Counted from the stretch's first letter, positions 23,673 to 36,715 are shown. The stretch is 64,000 nt of DNA from Epiperipatus broadwayi (GCA_028023455.1 JAQFVV010000112.1:1304001-1368000); one strand, 5' to 3'. Made by a program: numbers and translations. Notes: generated from the letters alone by a model not told the origin.

Positions 23673-24399
23673 GTTAAGTAGTTCAAATCTTATATTATAA
23701 TCAGTCAAATTTTTTTATTCATTATTTGACTTGCTAAACACTAATTAATATATAGTGATAATCTATAATTATAACACAATTCTAAGATCTCAATTATAAA
23801 TCTACACCATGGACTTTATAGCTTTTAGATGCTAATATATAAATTTCAGAGGTTTTTTAAAATTTTTTTAATATGTAATTGAAACTGATACACAAATTTC
23901 TAAAATATATAATAATACAGTAAATTATTTACCATCTACCATAATCGGCAATCTGTTGATCAGTGAAACTTTTAAAGTCTTCTAACCTTCATAAAATTGC
24001 ATGTGTTTGTTTCCAAGTTTCCTTATTGTGTATATATATATATTTGTACGTCTACTTAAATAAATATATGTATAACTGGGTTTGTAAGTCTACTTAAATA
24101 CATATATATATAACTGGTATTTTAATTAAATCTCTCTATACCTAACTGTAAGAAAAACTATTGCCCGTTCGCCTTGTTTATTTTTTAACGTATAAAATAA
24201 ATTAAGAAGATGGCAAACTACCACTGACGATGATCAAGCAGTTATTGTACTATCGTAGTACATAGATACCTAGTTTAATCAATTTGATTTCTAATCTAGG
24301 GATTTAACTTACCGTATACAAATATAATCCTTACTCACCTCCTTTTTTACCTTTCATCATAAATGAAACATTCCATAGATTTTCTTTTTTTCTTCTATA

Positions 24400-24744
24400 A
24401 TTCCCTTATTTCACTGTCGTTTCAAAATAAGACTGACCTACCCTGGGAAGCTATTGAAATGAACCTGCCTTGTGCTCGTCTCACATCATAATAGTATGAT
24501 TTTTCTAGTAGGCGCAAGCTTTATAGAAGGAATTGGGGAAGGTTTCATCTGAAAGCATACAATTTATTCCTCCTTTCCCCTAAATGTTTTGCATAATTAG
24601 ATCATATCCATGGATATTTTATCTTCCTAAAATGCACGCCTCGATTTTATTTACTTAATTTTGCGTGTGTGTTTCTCCCACCGTTATATTTTCATTGGCC
24701 TATTTTATTATTTATTTGGAATTATTAGTTTTATATCTGATGCC
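24400..24744 (+). promoter_or_regulatory. Possible promoter and 5' UTR of an unidentified gene
   Basis: Visibly richer in GC and lower in simple repeats than its surroundings, this segment directly precedes the candidate start codon at 24745. It matches none of the repeats noted in the window. No clear TATA box or initiator can be assigned, so this is inferred from position and composition only. Confidence 0.3.
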
Positions 24745-24773
24745 ATGGCAGAAGAAAATGTCCCGCAATACAG
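24745..24773 (+). CDS. Candidate first coding exon (start codon plus splice donor)
   Basis: The ATG lies in GATGCCATGGCAG, an ideal CCATGG context. The frame reads MAEENVPQY plus two bases of the next codon (AG), followed at once by the consensus donor CAG|GTAAGG. The product is not recognised. Nine codons cannot identify a gene. If real, the next exon must start in phase 2. A possible acceptor CTACAG at 53756 has the right phase but sits on a sequence that looks like a tRNA-derived repeat. RNA evidence would be decisive. Confidence 0.35.
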
Positions 24774-25339
24774 GTAAGGTTCTTTAAATTAGATTTCCTT
24801 TATGTTAATAATACAGAGAACTTATATGTTTTATGCATGGAAATTAAATTATGCTTTGTTGGTAGTAATTGAGGAAAAATGAAAATTTAGTTTAATTTTT
24901 TGTTTATTAATTGACATTCAATTGTTTCCACTTTATTTGAGCACCTTTTGATTTCTTAAGTAGAGACGGCTCCAATATAGTTAAGGCTTAGCTTTATATT
25001 TTCGATTGTATCTTAATTGTATTAAAGTCTAATTATTAATAGATTAAAACAATTAACTTAATGCGTCATCCGCTAGAGAAATTGGCCTGAATTAAAAAAA
25101 CAAACAAACTATATATTCGCAAATTCTCTGTTACTCTTTTCTGTCGTTTTCTCACGAGAGCATGTATGTTTGGAGAAAGTCGTTTTATTTCTACCACCCA
25201 CACATCCAGTAGATTGGAGACGTCAGGGAATCCCTTACAGTTATTCATTCACAGTCTTACCGGGAATTTTGTTTTATCTATATATTTTATTAAATGTTCA
25301 AGAAAGTTGTTTATTACAAGTTTTTTTCTTTCTCCCATT

Positions 25340-25480
25340 CAAAAAGGTCGCCATTTTGATTCATTTTCTAAAGAAAACACTTTACCACCGAAGTAACTAA
25401 ATTATTTTTTTTGTCCTCAAAATTGGTAATTTGATTGGTCATTGGGTAAATAACGAAAATACAAAGCATTCTGGGTAGAA
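25340..25480 (-). promoter_or_regulatory. Possible second promoter, cluster of CCAAT, YY1-like and GCATTCTGGG motifs
   Basis: Within 140 bases there are GTCGCCATTTTGAT at 25347 (YY1-like, AAAATGGCGAC on the minus strand), a GATTGGTCATTGGG pair at about 25430 (two inverted CCAAT boxes) and GCATTCTGGG at 25466 (first ten bases of the ZNF143/THAP11 site known from vertebrates). On the minus strand a short AAAATGGCGACC start lies in the YY1-like site, and donor-like CCCG|GTAAGA follows near 25253. The arrangement fits a minus-strand gene start diverging from the one at 24745. Motif matches alone are weak. Confidence 0.3.
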
Positions 25481-25925
25481 GAGCAGACGTGCAAATTTAT
25501 GAAAAATTAGATGATTTCTTTATGTAATGAAGTTAGTTATAGATTTTGAAAATTTATTTTTTAAAAAAAAAAAGAGTGGACCCATTATGTACATCCATAA
25601 TATTTTTTATTTAGCAAATAGAAATTAGAAAATACATAGAAATTAAAAGGAGATGGCTGAAATACTTAAAAGGAAGTCTTTGTTATTCTTTTCGAATATA
25701 AATTGCTCTGCATTATCATTTCAGAGTTATTATTGCTTTGTGACTAGTTCAAAGTTTACATTTTAAAATCCATTAATTTTGAAGTTTTGGAACAACGAAA
25801 AATTGAAGTTTCTTCTAAAACGAATGTATAATGAAGTATATATGAATATGCATGAAAACACATACAGCATCGCTATGTAGTCAATACATATTTATGAACC
25901 TATAAAACAGCTGTCTGAAATATAC

Positions 25926-26215
25926 AAGGGTTGGTAAAAATAAGAACACCTGTGTTATTAGCACAGTTTTTGACAACACAAAAATAGAAAAGTATAACAT
26001 CTTTTTTTATTCCTTTTGTAAACAGAAACAACCGCGAAGAGGTGGCAGATAATATATGACAGGAAGTTGACATCTGTTTCACGAACCTCTAAAAAGAAAA
26101 ATGATTGATTAAATGAACTGTTAGTATGAAAGACTGTTGAACTGATTTATGTTTCAAAATCAACAATTTCAAGAATGATGAGTAGATACATCAAAGGTGG
26201 GAGACTGTATTTAGC
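25926..26215 (+). mobile_element. Tc1-like transposon 5' fragment
   Basis: GGGTTGGTAAAAATAAGAAC at the left resembles a Tc1-type terminal repeat. In the plus strand near 26110-26190 the frame reads KTVELIYVSKSTISRMMSRY, matching the second helix-turn-helix of Tc1 transposases (A...GVSKSTVSRI..RY). The catalytic part and right end were not found. Confidence 0.5.
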
Positions 26216-28180
26216 CTAAATGTACTTACTGAGAGGAATTGATGAATATCGCAATAGGCTGTAATTAAGAAATATAAATGACTGTAAAATAAATCCTTGT
26301 AAACGGCAACTTATATTAGGCACAATAATAATAAATCAGTTACTTCTTTAATTTATAAAGTTGTAATTATTTATTAAGCGCACAGGAAGTATATATAATA
26401 TTTGGTAAGACAAGGGCAGCTCTCTACTATAATATCATTTCCTAGTCAACTTCAGTAATCAGACATTGATTACCAGATGGTAGTATACATATTTTATAAG
26501 CTAAATAATCAAGTTATTATGTTAACAGTCTTGGTCAGGGGGAATAAAGATGCCTTCATTTATAAAACAATCTAGATTTTCTAAAAAAATATAATTATTA
26601 ACTTTTAAAATCATATCTCCAGGATTGTTTAAGAAGTTATCTTAAATTCAAAACTTTAGAATGTTTTAAATTTCAAGTTTTTAATTTGAAAAGTAAAATG
26701 AAGTTAATTGTTTGCTAGGTATATAACTGCATTATTTTCAGTTGTAAACCCAAGCCTCATTGATAAAGGTGAAAACCAAAAACTAGCCCAGAGATGGGAA
26801 TTTAATTCCATTACCATCAGGTATCATTAATTACTCAAGTTTACTATAGCTGACTCTAGAGAAGAAGGCTGCTTGGTTTTATATTTAAAGATTTTAATAT
26901 TTACTAAAGCAATCAACTGGTTTCTGATGCAAATGCTATTCACAAATGTGATTATAAAACTAGACAATGACAGACTGGAAACATGTCTTGTAGAATGATG
27001 AATTATTACTTATTTTTTTATTCACCCCAATCACCAAAAAAAATCTATCAATGAGATTTTCTTTTCCTGGCTGTGAAACACATTGGTGAAACTGTCACAA
27101 TTTGGGTAGTGTGGTCTTTATTTCATTGATCCAGTCATTATTTTGGATGAATGTTTTATATCTACAGACTATTTGAATTTTTCAGGGATAGTTCATCCCA
27201 AAGTGCAACATTATTTCCAGGCACCAGTGTCATAATAATGCACTATATAGTTCATGCAAAAGATTTTTTCATGATGCATAAGTAATGTTCCTTTAAACTC
27301 TGTTCAAATGCTTATTAGATAATTTCACCATATGTAAATTTCAAATGGTTTTTGATGAATGCTAATCCTATCCCATATTAATAAAAGTTTCACAGTTAGT
27401 CTTATTTTTTTGTTCAGTCTCTGAATATACCATAATTCTTAACTATTGATTCATTTACGAGCTTTATTTAAAGCCGAATATTCCACTTATAATAAAAAAC
27501 AATCCCGAAATCTACAGCTTTTTTCCTTTCTATTTCTAAGATTCACCAGCCACATTTTTTTCACTGTTACAATCTTTCTTATGTAAATGCAAAATACAGT
27601 GCAGATCAATTCAGGGTAACTTTGTAGTAAATCATTTGGATACTGTCACATTGTCTCTAATGGATTATACTTATAAAAAAGTGATTCCTTCTTTGAACAA
27701 TACCATGAATCAGATTTCAAACAGAGTTTTACTTACTGATTAGCTGATGCATCTGATAATTCATTCTGCATCAATACTGAATTTGTGTAATATAGTGTAT
27801 CTGAATTGTGGGTAACAAGCATGGTGGCTGTTAACTAGTCTTATAGTTTCATTTGCTAATCATTGCCCACCTTTCAGTTTGTAAACCTCTGACCTAGTAT
27901 CTATGCATTATTTCCTAATTAATTAATCAATCTCGTGTCTAATTGGCCTTTTACAAATTAATAATCAATGTACATTGTCAATTGTATTATTCATGATACT
28001 CATGTATTTTTATGTTTTATAAATATTTTGAGAATAAATGGGATTTGCTTAGCTAGTTTGATTTATATATTTATAAATTTCATTAGGGCTTATAGTTTAC
28101 TCCATACCAGCATTCTTTTGTTTAGAGATTTGAATTTATTTTAAAGCAGAGAATTTAATATCAAATTAAGTGATTTTTTT
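26216..28180. other. Stretch with no recognised gene
   Basis: AT-rich, with no convincing repeats or protein similarity seen. The short frames on both strands look like chance. Confidence 0.4.
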
Positions 28181-28189
28181 TTTTTTTTT

Positions 28190-28800
28190 TGTTATTTTTA
28201 TTTCATAATAATATTTTCAACCATTATCATTTCAATGCTTAATGAAGATTTCTCTGGATTTAATACAATTTCTCAGATCTATGATTTTTCTTCACATCGC
28301 TACCTCATATGTCTTCTTCTCATTTATTAATCTCACATATGGTTTCTTTCTTGGTCTTTTATAATCTTTTGGAATCCATTTTAACATTTTTGTTGGCTAT
28401 CTAATGTTGTTTCTGGATACTTGCCTAACTCCCATTTCAACCTCTTAATTTTTTCCAATAATGCCAATGCCTTCTGTTTGTTTTTTCGTCCATAAATTTC
28501 ACTTTCAATATTTTCCTATTACTTCTAATACATATATCTCCTTACTTTGCATTGCAAATTATAGTTTCGGAATTATTCTTTTATTAAATGTCCATGTTTC
28601 AGGTCCATTAATAGACACTGGTAAAATATAACTATTAAAAATAAATTCCTTTTCAAGCATGTGGTCATATTTAATATTAAATTATTTTTAGCAGAAGTAT
28701 TTCTTTCAATTTTATAACTATAATTAATTTTATCTTCTAGCTTTCTATTAATGATCTGACCAAAGTCTTTTATAAGTATCAACTTTTAAATCATTACTAT
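28190..28800 (-). pseudogene. RTE-type LINE C-terminal fragment
   Basis: On the minus strand: DFGQIIN and a KNNLIL stretch, CLKRNLFL, then (28480-28300) a KWELGKYIARNN-like segment and KMLKWIPKDYKRPRKKPYVR. These match YLGQIINTDG, LKRKVFN, LKWSWAGHIAR and LNWIPRDCKRPRER of the RTE copy at 61030-62867, in the same order. Frameshifts separate the pieces. Confidence 0.75.
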
Positions 28801-29839
28801 CAATCCTAATTTTCTCCTTTTGTAATGACTTATTTCTACTTGAGAGGGATCAAATCTTGTAATTGATTATTAAGCTACTTTTACTAAACAGATTTTCTTC
28901 AAATTTTGTACACATGTTTAGTTTCAATGATTGCAACATAACTGCATTATTTCAGGATTGTTCAGCCTAATAATATTGGAGGGCCACATTTCACATTGCA
29001 TTCAAATCAGTTCAGTAACTTTTTAAGTTATACATTAATTTAATTTGAGAAAGAAATTTTAGGGATAATTATAATTAATTAAAATAGAAAGAAAAAAAAG
29101 GACGAGATCTTAACTTTCTTTTGGATTGTTTAGATAAAACTTGCATTTTTAAACACTACCTTCATGAAAATAAATATCTTTTAAATGATTTTAATGATTA
29201 CTTTTATCGAACAGAATTTCTTCATATTTTTAAAACATGTTCAGAATAATGTTGGTGCCAGCATTTCAGACTACATTTGAATCGATTCAGTAAGTTTTGA
29301 ATAATGCTCAATAGATATCATAATCATTAATTTACCTTGCATAGGACTTTTATCAAACATTTTTTTAAACTGCTGCCTTCATAAACAAAAATCTTGTAAC
29401 TGATTATTTTATATATTGTATTTGATTTTACCAAGTATTAAAATCTAAAAAATTATTTGTATATATAATTTTTTTTTTAAAAAAAATTGTTTTTATTTAG
29501 TTTGAGGACTAATGCATTAAAAAGCAAAACATAATTTTTTTCTTGGATCACAAATGTACTTGCATATTTATCCTGCCTTTATTAGAATCCTACTGATATA
29601 TCAAAAGATTTTTTTGGCTTTAAACTCTAAAGTTGAAAGCTTATAAACTATGCATCATCCAGTATGATGCATTGTTGGAGAGCTACCCATCTATATTTTA
29701 TACCATGGAAATAATTACATGGTAATATTAACTGCAATAATGGAACCATATGAACTGGGACATTGAGGATTTATTTTAAGTTTTCTTTAATGCCACAAAG
29801 AAGAATCAGATCTCCATTTACTTAATAGCAAACTTTTTG

Positions 29840-29905
29840 CAGCACATTATAATTGAATGGTTGTTTGAGAGATCATGTGACATTTGAGCACCAGACATGA
29901 TAGGT
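29840..29905 (-). repeat. SINE-like tail fragment
   Basis: On the minus strand GTGCTCAAATGTCACATGAT then CTCTCAAACAACCATTCAAT matches the dispersed tail family. It overlaps the start of a chance reading frame at 29884. Confidence 0.5.
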
Positions 29906-30194
29906 TTATGTTTGATTCCCTATATCACTCTTCTAAACTACCTGAGGTATTTCACTTTATTACAATTGTACATGATGATGCAATAATTTTTGCTGACCCA
30001 ACATTGTATATGTTTATAAACAGTATTAGAAAAAATTTCTGCAACCATCTGGTTAGACAAATTTATAATGATTTTTCCCTTTCACATTTAGGTGTTTGAA
30101 TACTGACATTCTTAACCTCACTAATTTTGCAAGTAAACATTTTTTTAAGAAATTCAAGATAAAGCTCTTTCTATATAATCCACATTAACTGTTG

Positions 30195-30335
30195 TAGATT
30201 GTTTTAGCATAGTAATAGAGAGATGAACTCAAGGCTTAAAGGTTTCTGTTTCAAGACTCAATCTGGGCACTTTTAGGGCTCTAACATCACATGAATCCTG
30301 AGCAACCAATCATTTGATTATATAATCCTTTCAGG
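30195..30335 (+). repeat. SINE-like tRNA-derived repeat
   Basis: TAGCATAGTAATAGAGAGAT (A-box-like), GTTTCAAGACTCAATCTGGG (B-box-like), then the tail ACATCACATGAATCCTGAGC and AACCAATCATTTGATTA. Order and spacing match other copies in the window. Confidence 0.6.
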
Positions 30336-31590
30336 AGAATTTATTATTCTAGTCTTTTCTGTAATTAATTAGGGTTACTTTAAATAATTTATAAAACTGC
30401 ATCAGTTCACATAATTCTCAGAATAGTAGTATTTTGCAGGAACTTCATCTATTAAAACTTGTAGTCTATGAATATTAAAACTACTAGTAAGTAGAATCAA
30501 ATATCTTTGCTAGTCTTAGCGATGAACTGAAGCTTGTAATGTATTCCTTCTTCAGTGATATTTAACATCAAACTATGGATTTCTTTCTTATGAAAGCATA
30601 TCTAAATGCAAAATTTGGATTCACATTGAATACTTCTTAGTAAAATTGCTAAAATCTTAAATATCTTTTCAATGGTTGTTCATTTTCCTTTACTTTAAGA
30701 GAACATATTTATGGATTATTAATCAGTGCTTAAATGTAGCCCAACAACTTGGAATAAATAAACATCTTCCTAACTTGAGAGTTGTAATATAAAGATACAA
30801 ATTGATATTGGAATAAAAATACTTTATACCAAAAGTAGTTATTACATTAATTTATATTTCACCTCATTCCATAAAGAGATTTCAAACTAAATCTCTCAAT
30901 TCTGAGTAGAATGATTTTGACTTAAATACAGATGGTTTTCATCAAGCCAGTAATCTGGACTAATCAGTATGCAGCATTTTTAAAAAGCTTGTTATATTTG
31001 GTTCTTATAAACATTGTCATTGTGAGCGGTTATATTTTTGTGACCCTATTTTCATGTTATTAATGTTGAATTACCATATATAGATTTTCTTTTTTTGTTT
31101 TGACATTAGTTTTTGATTCCTGTTCTCTTGCTACTTTTAATATTTTGAATTCTGTGTTTTAAAGAACCTAAACTGAGTTTTTTCAGTTGTAACCAAGTCC
31201 AGAGCATCATCTCTCATTTTATTGAGTCTACCATTTGAAATTATACCATGCAAATTGATTTAAAACAGTAACTTTTTTTTTTCAAATTTGGTATATATAT
31301 AACACAAAATAATTAAATTTTGATTTAAATCGCCATTTGTTTGCTTTAATTGTATTTTGTGGAAATTGTTATACTTTTTTGTATTTGTTTATAATTTTCT
31401 TTTGTTATTTTTGCTTCATTTCTTTAATTGTAAAGAAAATTTTTTAGTTTTAGACAGAATTTTATTTAAGAAAAAAATATATGTGCAGATATTTCAGTTT
31501 AAAGGGGAAAAAAATTAATACAAAACTAATCAAAAAATATCACAATAAGTATTTTCAATAGCATTCAGTGGAATTTTACTATTATTAAAA
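30336..31590. other. Stretch with no recognised feature
   Basis: AT-rich with several T/A runs. No family resemblance or clear repeat structure was seen. Confidence 0.4.
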
Positions 31591-31594
31591 ACAT

Positions 31595-32080
31595 TTACAA
31601 TAAAATAGTAAATAGAAAATACATCTCACTAGAGGTTAGAGCGTTGATGATCAAGTGATGTCTGATGGGGTGATTTATTTTAGCTCTTTGTTTTATTGTC
31701 TCTAATTTGTTTTTAGAAGTGTTAAAATTTCTTTCATTAGTATTATAAAGATAAGTGCACCATAATGCATATAGTATAAATGTTGTATTTCTTATTTTTG
31801 CGAACAGGCATTTGGAAAAGACTCTATAATTGAATTTTTCATGACATTCTTTTTCTAATAAATTTTTCAAATATAAGATTGAGTGTATTGTAGGCTACTT
31901 CACTCAAAAAATATGTATTTTTGGTTCTCTTCTGATCTGTGGCACAATTCACATATAGGGTCAATGTTAGTAAAATAAAAGAAGTATAATAATTGGTATT
32001 ATCATCTTCATATCTATTGGAATATTAGAATTTTTATCAATATATTTGTCTTTATATATATATTTTCCTCATGCCAAAAG
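31595..32080 (-). pseudogene. LINE ORF2 C-terminal remnant
   Basis: On the minus strand the sequence reads DPICELCHRSEENQKYIFF, a CxxC...H-type zinc-binding stretch common after the RT domain of L1/Tx1- and jockey-like LINEs (CxxC..EE...H.FF.C). This is followed by an ALWCTYLYNTNERNF segment resembling the downstream alW..W..RN motif. Stops and frameshifts interrupt it. The clade is uncertain. Confidence 0.5.
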
Positions 32081-32999
32081 TTATTGAGTGCTATGTCCTG
32101 TGGCTATCAGAGGCAGTGGAGTAGTCAAAAAGGCCTCAAAAACTGGAACCAGTTAGATATTTCGCAATATTTTTTTACTTACCTATTTTTTAATATTTAA
32201 AATGAAATAAAACATAAGAAGATATGTCGATTTATGAACATTATATTCAAATTGTCCGACTACTCAGCAGCAGCAGCCATTTGCAAATGAATATGGTTAT
32301 TCCAACACCAAAATAAAAAAAAAGATAAAAGGGCAATATAAGAATAAATATAACAATGTATTAGGGATGAGTTTTGTGTTGACTATACAAATGAACTTGA
32401 GAATCACAATTCCATCTGTATATTAAGCATGACAATCCATTATTCAGTTTATTTACTATTTAGCAACATTTACTTTTAATTTCTTCTGCAGAAAACTTTT
32501 CTTTCTGAAATATTGCAGCACCTTGTCTAATTGTAGCTGTATTTCTTCTAATAAAAACAATCGGCATTAAATGTTCTTGACAAGGTGTCTGCTTTTTCAA
32601 AGAAAACCACTTTCTAATTCACCAGCCTTTTAGGAAGTCTTGCATTGATTACTCAGTTCCCATGTCCAGTCCAAAGATGTAATTTTACAATAGTAGAATT
32701 TATAATATCATTTCCAACAAATTGAAGAACATATTGATCTACTGCATCATAGTAATAAATAGCCTTGTGGCTGCTTATGCAAGATACCATTAAACCACTG
32801 TGTTTGCTGAGCTAGAGTGATAACCTGACAAGTGATTAATCATAAACACACCAGCTTCTCATTGGCAGCATTTTTTTTTTATTTTTCCTTGTTACTGAAT
32901 TTGCTGATGTTAAATTGACTTAAGATTTTAATTCCAATGAGTTGCTTAATTAAAAAAATAATAGTGAAATGATGAATTGCGCTTGTTACATTCAAACAT

Positions 33000-33075
33000 C
33001 AGAAATAGCATATTGAGTTCTAATCCAGTAACCTTATGTTTTAGTACACTAAACATCACAAGGCAGTTGCTCAAT
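33000..33075 (-). repeat. tRNA-like SINE head
   Basis: On the minus strand TGATGTTTAGTGTACTAAAA (A-box-like) and GGTTACTGGATTAGAACTCA (B-box-like) are spaced about as in a tRNA. No cloverleaf acceptor stem is evident, so this is a tentative SINE head. Confidence 0.35.
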
Positions 33076-35465
33076 ATATACATATATAACGTGATGTTTA
33101 TATAATAACTATCTTGTAATTTATTTTAAAATCATTACAGTTATAAAAAAGACAAGGTGGCATTATATAAATTATTTGGATTATGATCATTGGTGGAAAT
33201 GTGAAAGATATGAGCCTATGTTCAAATCAGAATTTCACATTTATGTTCATGTGCTATCTTTATTGTTGTTGTTGTATCAGAGCGCACCCCCCCCCATATC
33301 ATCTGATTGGTAAGACAATTTAAAACAGTACTCCAAAATTTATGTTGAAATGACTTTTATGCAGCTGAATTTCCACTTCAACACATTTATAAGGTTTAGT
33401 CAGTGGTCATTTAGATTAAAATTGCATCAGTCAAACCAATGTGAAGTATACTCTATCAAAAAGATGTTTCAAATTTGTTTACGATGTGAGAAGTTTAGAT
33501 TTATTACCATGTGCTTTGAAAGAAATTTTGGATTTTTAAAAAAATACATTCGGCATGAATTTGTTTGTTGAAGGTGATGATAACTGAAATTGCAAGTCAA
33601 TTGAAATTAATTTTTTAATTTTTATTTTTGACATTGTGATTAATTTCATCAACAAAATATCCAAAGAAATGAAATTACATATTGATAAATATAAAATATT
33701 GTTCAAACATATTTTTGAATTACAATTTTAACTTGGTGTTTAATCTCTTACGGATCACAATACAATTATAAAATTGATTGTTTTATTTTCATTTTTAATG
33801 TTACAATTTATTCGGTCAGTAAAAGATATGAACAAATGAAATTATATGGAGATAAATAAGCAAATAGTTTATACTTTGTGGCTAATTATGAATCAAAATA
33901 TACTATAAAATATTGTAAAACATTTATAAACAAAAACATGAAAATAGACATGAATTTCCACTGTTTGTTGTATGATAATGATAATTTGAGATATTGATAA
34001 TCTTGAATTTAAGAATGTGTCTGCTAAAATGAAACCATTGTTAATACTTAATTATTAATGGAAAATTAATATGACTACAATTTTTTTAAAATTTGTTTTG
34101 TCCATGAGTAATGCTAATTTAAAATTTGTGTTAGATACTTTTGTAGTTGCAGTTTTTTTTTTAAATTTTGTCGATGCAGTTTTTTTAAAAATTAAATTGT
34201 AAAAAATGTACTTGAAGTTTGCTTTATAGCAAAAAAGATTAAATGAGTTTGATTATGGTATTCATTGAAAATGTTATTTGTGAAGCATAGAGTTCAACAA
34301 AATGAAATTTAGATGGATAAATTTAATAATTTTTTTAAATATGTATTAATTAATTGCTTTATTCAGATGTAATGTAACTTATGTTAAAACAGTTTATTAA
34401 TTGTTATGTTAAAAATATTAAAACTTTTAAAAATCTAAAATGAATCATTAAAGTTTTTTTGTATATTTTTCTGAAATGTTTACAAACATTAATGTAGGCT
34501 TTAATTGTTTTTTTATTATTATTATATATATAATAAGATCTGCTACTAGCATAGAAATTATTTCTCCTCTCCTCTAATTGGTTACTATAGTTGTCTTTGA
34601 ATGATATCTTCTTTAGTGATAAATTTTTAAATCTCTCAAAGATTTTAACATCATCCAAATTTTTTTTAATAGAATTAGTCTTTTCATTCTTTTTTACTTT
34701 CCAGAAATATTCTGATGTTCAGTGTTAGCATCTAAATGATGTAAAGCATTTATTAAAAGGGTATGTTAAAATGTTGACACTGAGGTCCCAAAATAAACTG
34801 TGTTAAGGAAATGGGAGGCAATGGTTAAATGTTTAGTTAATTATAGCATCTTATTGCTTAATTATTATGTTTCAAGGGAAAAACTTGATTTACGCATGTA
34901 CTATATTATGATATATCTTTATACTATATTTTATATCTCTGCGATTATTTTTATTTTGTCTTTATTTTGTCTAAACTGAGATTGTTATCATATATCAATA
35001 GCTCAGTCAAAAAGTTGCTTATATGTAATGATAAGCAATGATTGTATAATGAATAAAATCTTATAATGAATAAAATCATGTGATAATAATGAAGTCTATT
35101 TAATTAATACTTGAAGTGCTCTCTAGCTGCTATACTTTTTAATACCAATTTACATTAGAATATATAGGCTGATTTAAGATTGCTCTCTGGCTTTTGTTGT
35201 TCAGGATAACTCTTTGTAAGAAAATCTAAAATATACAGAAAATAGTCATTTGGTCATTTTCTTATTGTAGAAAGTTATTGAACTAGATAGTTAAAGGGCA
35301 ATCCAACTATTAAATGATTATCAAATGATTTTATTTACATACATTTTCAAGGGCTATTGTCACTTTCGTATTGGTGATTATTCTGTTGCTAGGAATTGTA
35401 TGAATTCAAAAACTATTCTCTATATTATTCTAGAACAAACTGTATAGTGCTATAATATTCAAATC

Positions 35466-35545
35466 CCCTGACTGGTTTCTGGCTTTTGCATTTGCCATTG
35501 AGGAACTTTAAGGGCTCAAAGTTGGAACTAGTGCATTTATGCTTC
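35466..35545 (+). repeat. Dispersed repeat block (CTGGCTTTTGCATT family)
   Basis: CTGACTGGTTTCTGGCTTTT followed by CCATTGAGGAACTTTAAGGG and a TTGGAACTAGTGC block recurs, diverged, at about 43108-43170 and 60738-60800. It is an unclassified interspersed repeat with no coding similarity. Confidence 0.55.
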
Positions 35546-35689
35546 TAGCAACTGACTTTTATTCCTTTATATTATCTAGTTATTAGCCCGGATTTAAAAA
35601 AATAAGGTTTTAAACTCAAACCAGTTCATTGGTATAGTTATATAGATCTGACGCCAGGTTAATTTTTATATATTTTTAAGGACCTCATT

Positions 35690-36150
35690 TTTACTTCCAC
35701 TATAAGATTTTTCTACTCTTTGACTAGGAAGACTAATACTAACAGCGTCACATAACTTTGTTATATTTGTAAGCATTCAAAAAGCAGTCCTCTGTATTCT
35801 TTCACAATCATCTGCTGCAAGCCCAAGTAATCAGTGAACTACCAGATACTATAGTCTGGTGTCCATACAATAGATGGTTCTAGAATAGCATTAAGACAAC
35901 TGGTCCTGAAAGCCATGTGATGCAGAAATTATATGGATTTTTGTTAAGCTCTCTGCCCATAAGATTGGTTGAGATAATTATGGCATGATGACCAAATTAA
36001 TGAATTATCATCAGTTATTTCAGAGATCATATTACATTGAAGTATCAAAATAAGAGCTAAATACCAATTCCAGTTGACTTGAGATCCCCCAGTTTTTGAG
36101 TCTGTTCCATTGCTGGACTTAATTTCTTTTAGAGTAATGATCATCATTGT
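35690..36150 (-). pseudogene. Possible LINE remnant downstream of the RT domain
   Basis: The minus strand gives ILEPSIVWTPDYSIW, then a run resembling L..LQQMIVKEYRGLLF. This recalls the 'PVLxYGxxVW...L..vQrr.lR' region after the YADD box of CR1/jockey LINEs. No catalytic motif remains, so the call is weak. Confidence 0.3.
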
Positions 36151-36567
36151 TAATGACAGTTTGCATGTTTCATGCCATCTCTTAAATTAGAGTTGCCTGA
36201 ATAATTTTTTTTATAAATACTCGTATATATTCAAATATTTTTTTAAAAAAATAATGTCATATTTCAAAGAGATTTTGAAAATAACTCCTTATCACTGTAA
36301 GTTATCTACAGGAGAAAGATCAGATTAAAGTTTTGCGATAATTACCATACATTCCTTCACTTTTATTTCTTTAGTTTCAAAAACAAATTGCTGTTCTGAT
36401 TAAATGAAATTATTATTAATAAGATGTGATATGTTGGACTATTTCCATCATTTATGAGTGAATGTTGAATGTACAGAAAATTTTAAACTTTATTTAAACT
36501 TTTCAAATACAAACAACTTGTTAGTAATAACACACAAATAGACAATACAGGTTAGTAATTACACAAC

Positions 36568-36601
36568 GTTTCGAGTAGTATTATTCTCCACTCTTCTTCA
36601 G
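36568..36601 (-). ncRNA. Hammerhead-ribozyme-like core (3' pseudo-LTR)
   Basis: On the minus strand CTGAAGA is followed by a 6-bp helix (GAGTGG with CTACTC, one G-U pair), then GAAAC. This is the CUGANGA - stem II - GAAA order of a hammerhead core. Penelope-like elements are known to carry hammerheads in their pseudo-LTRs. I could not place a convincing stem III and cleavage site, so activity is unproven and it may be degenerate. Confidence 0.45.
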
Positions 36602-36640
36602 GTGTTGCTGGCCTATATGCACAGTGACAATATTCACTTA

Positions 36641-36715
36641 GAAGTTGAACTCGCACCTTTAGATTCTTGTAAATTGAATTTAAGGCAAATGCTCTACCAA
36701 CTGAGCTATTCTGTC
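36641..36715 (-). repeat. tRNA-like Pol III promoter in 3' pseudo-LTR
   Basis: On the minus strand TAGCTCAGTTGGTAGAGC (36708-36691) is a textbook A box and D arm, and GAGTTCAACTTC (36652-36641) is a good B box. No convincing acceptor stem or canonical anticodon arm was found. It is tRNA-derived, not a working tRNA. Confidence 0.65.

Larger units (their letters stand above)
32081..35690. other. Long AT-rich stretch, mostly unannotated
   Basis: It contains a possible tRNA-like SINE head at 33000-33075, a GTT triplet run and C9 run near 33260-33295, and a SINE-like or LINE-derived block at 35466-35545 shared with 43108 and 60738. No gene was recognised; the frames at 33350 and 34404 are low-complexity AT translations. 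Confidence 0.4.

Noticed and set aside
27835-27900. tRNA-like sequence near GCATGGTGGCTGTTAACTAG
   Set aside because: No B box or stem pairing could be found.
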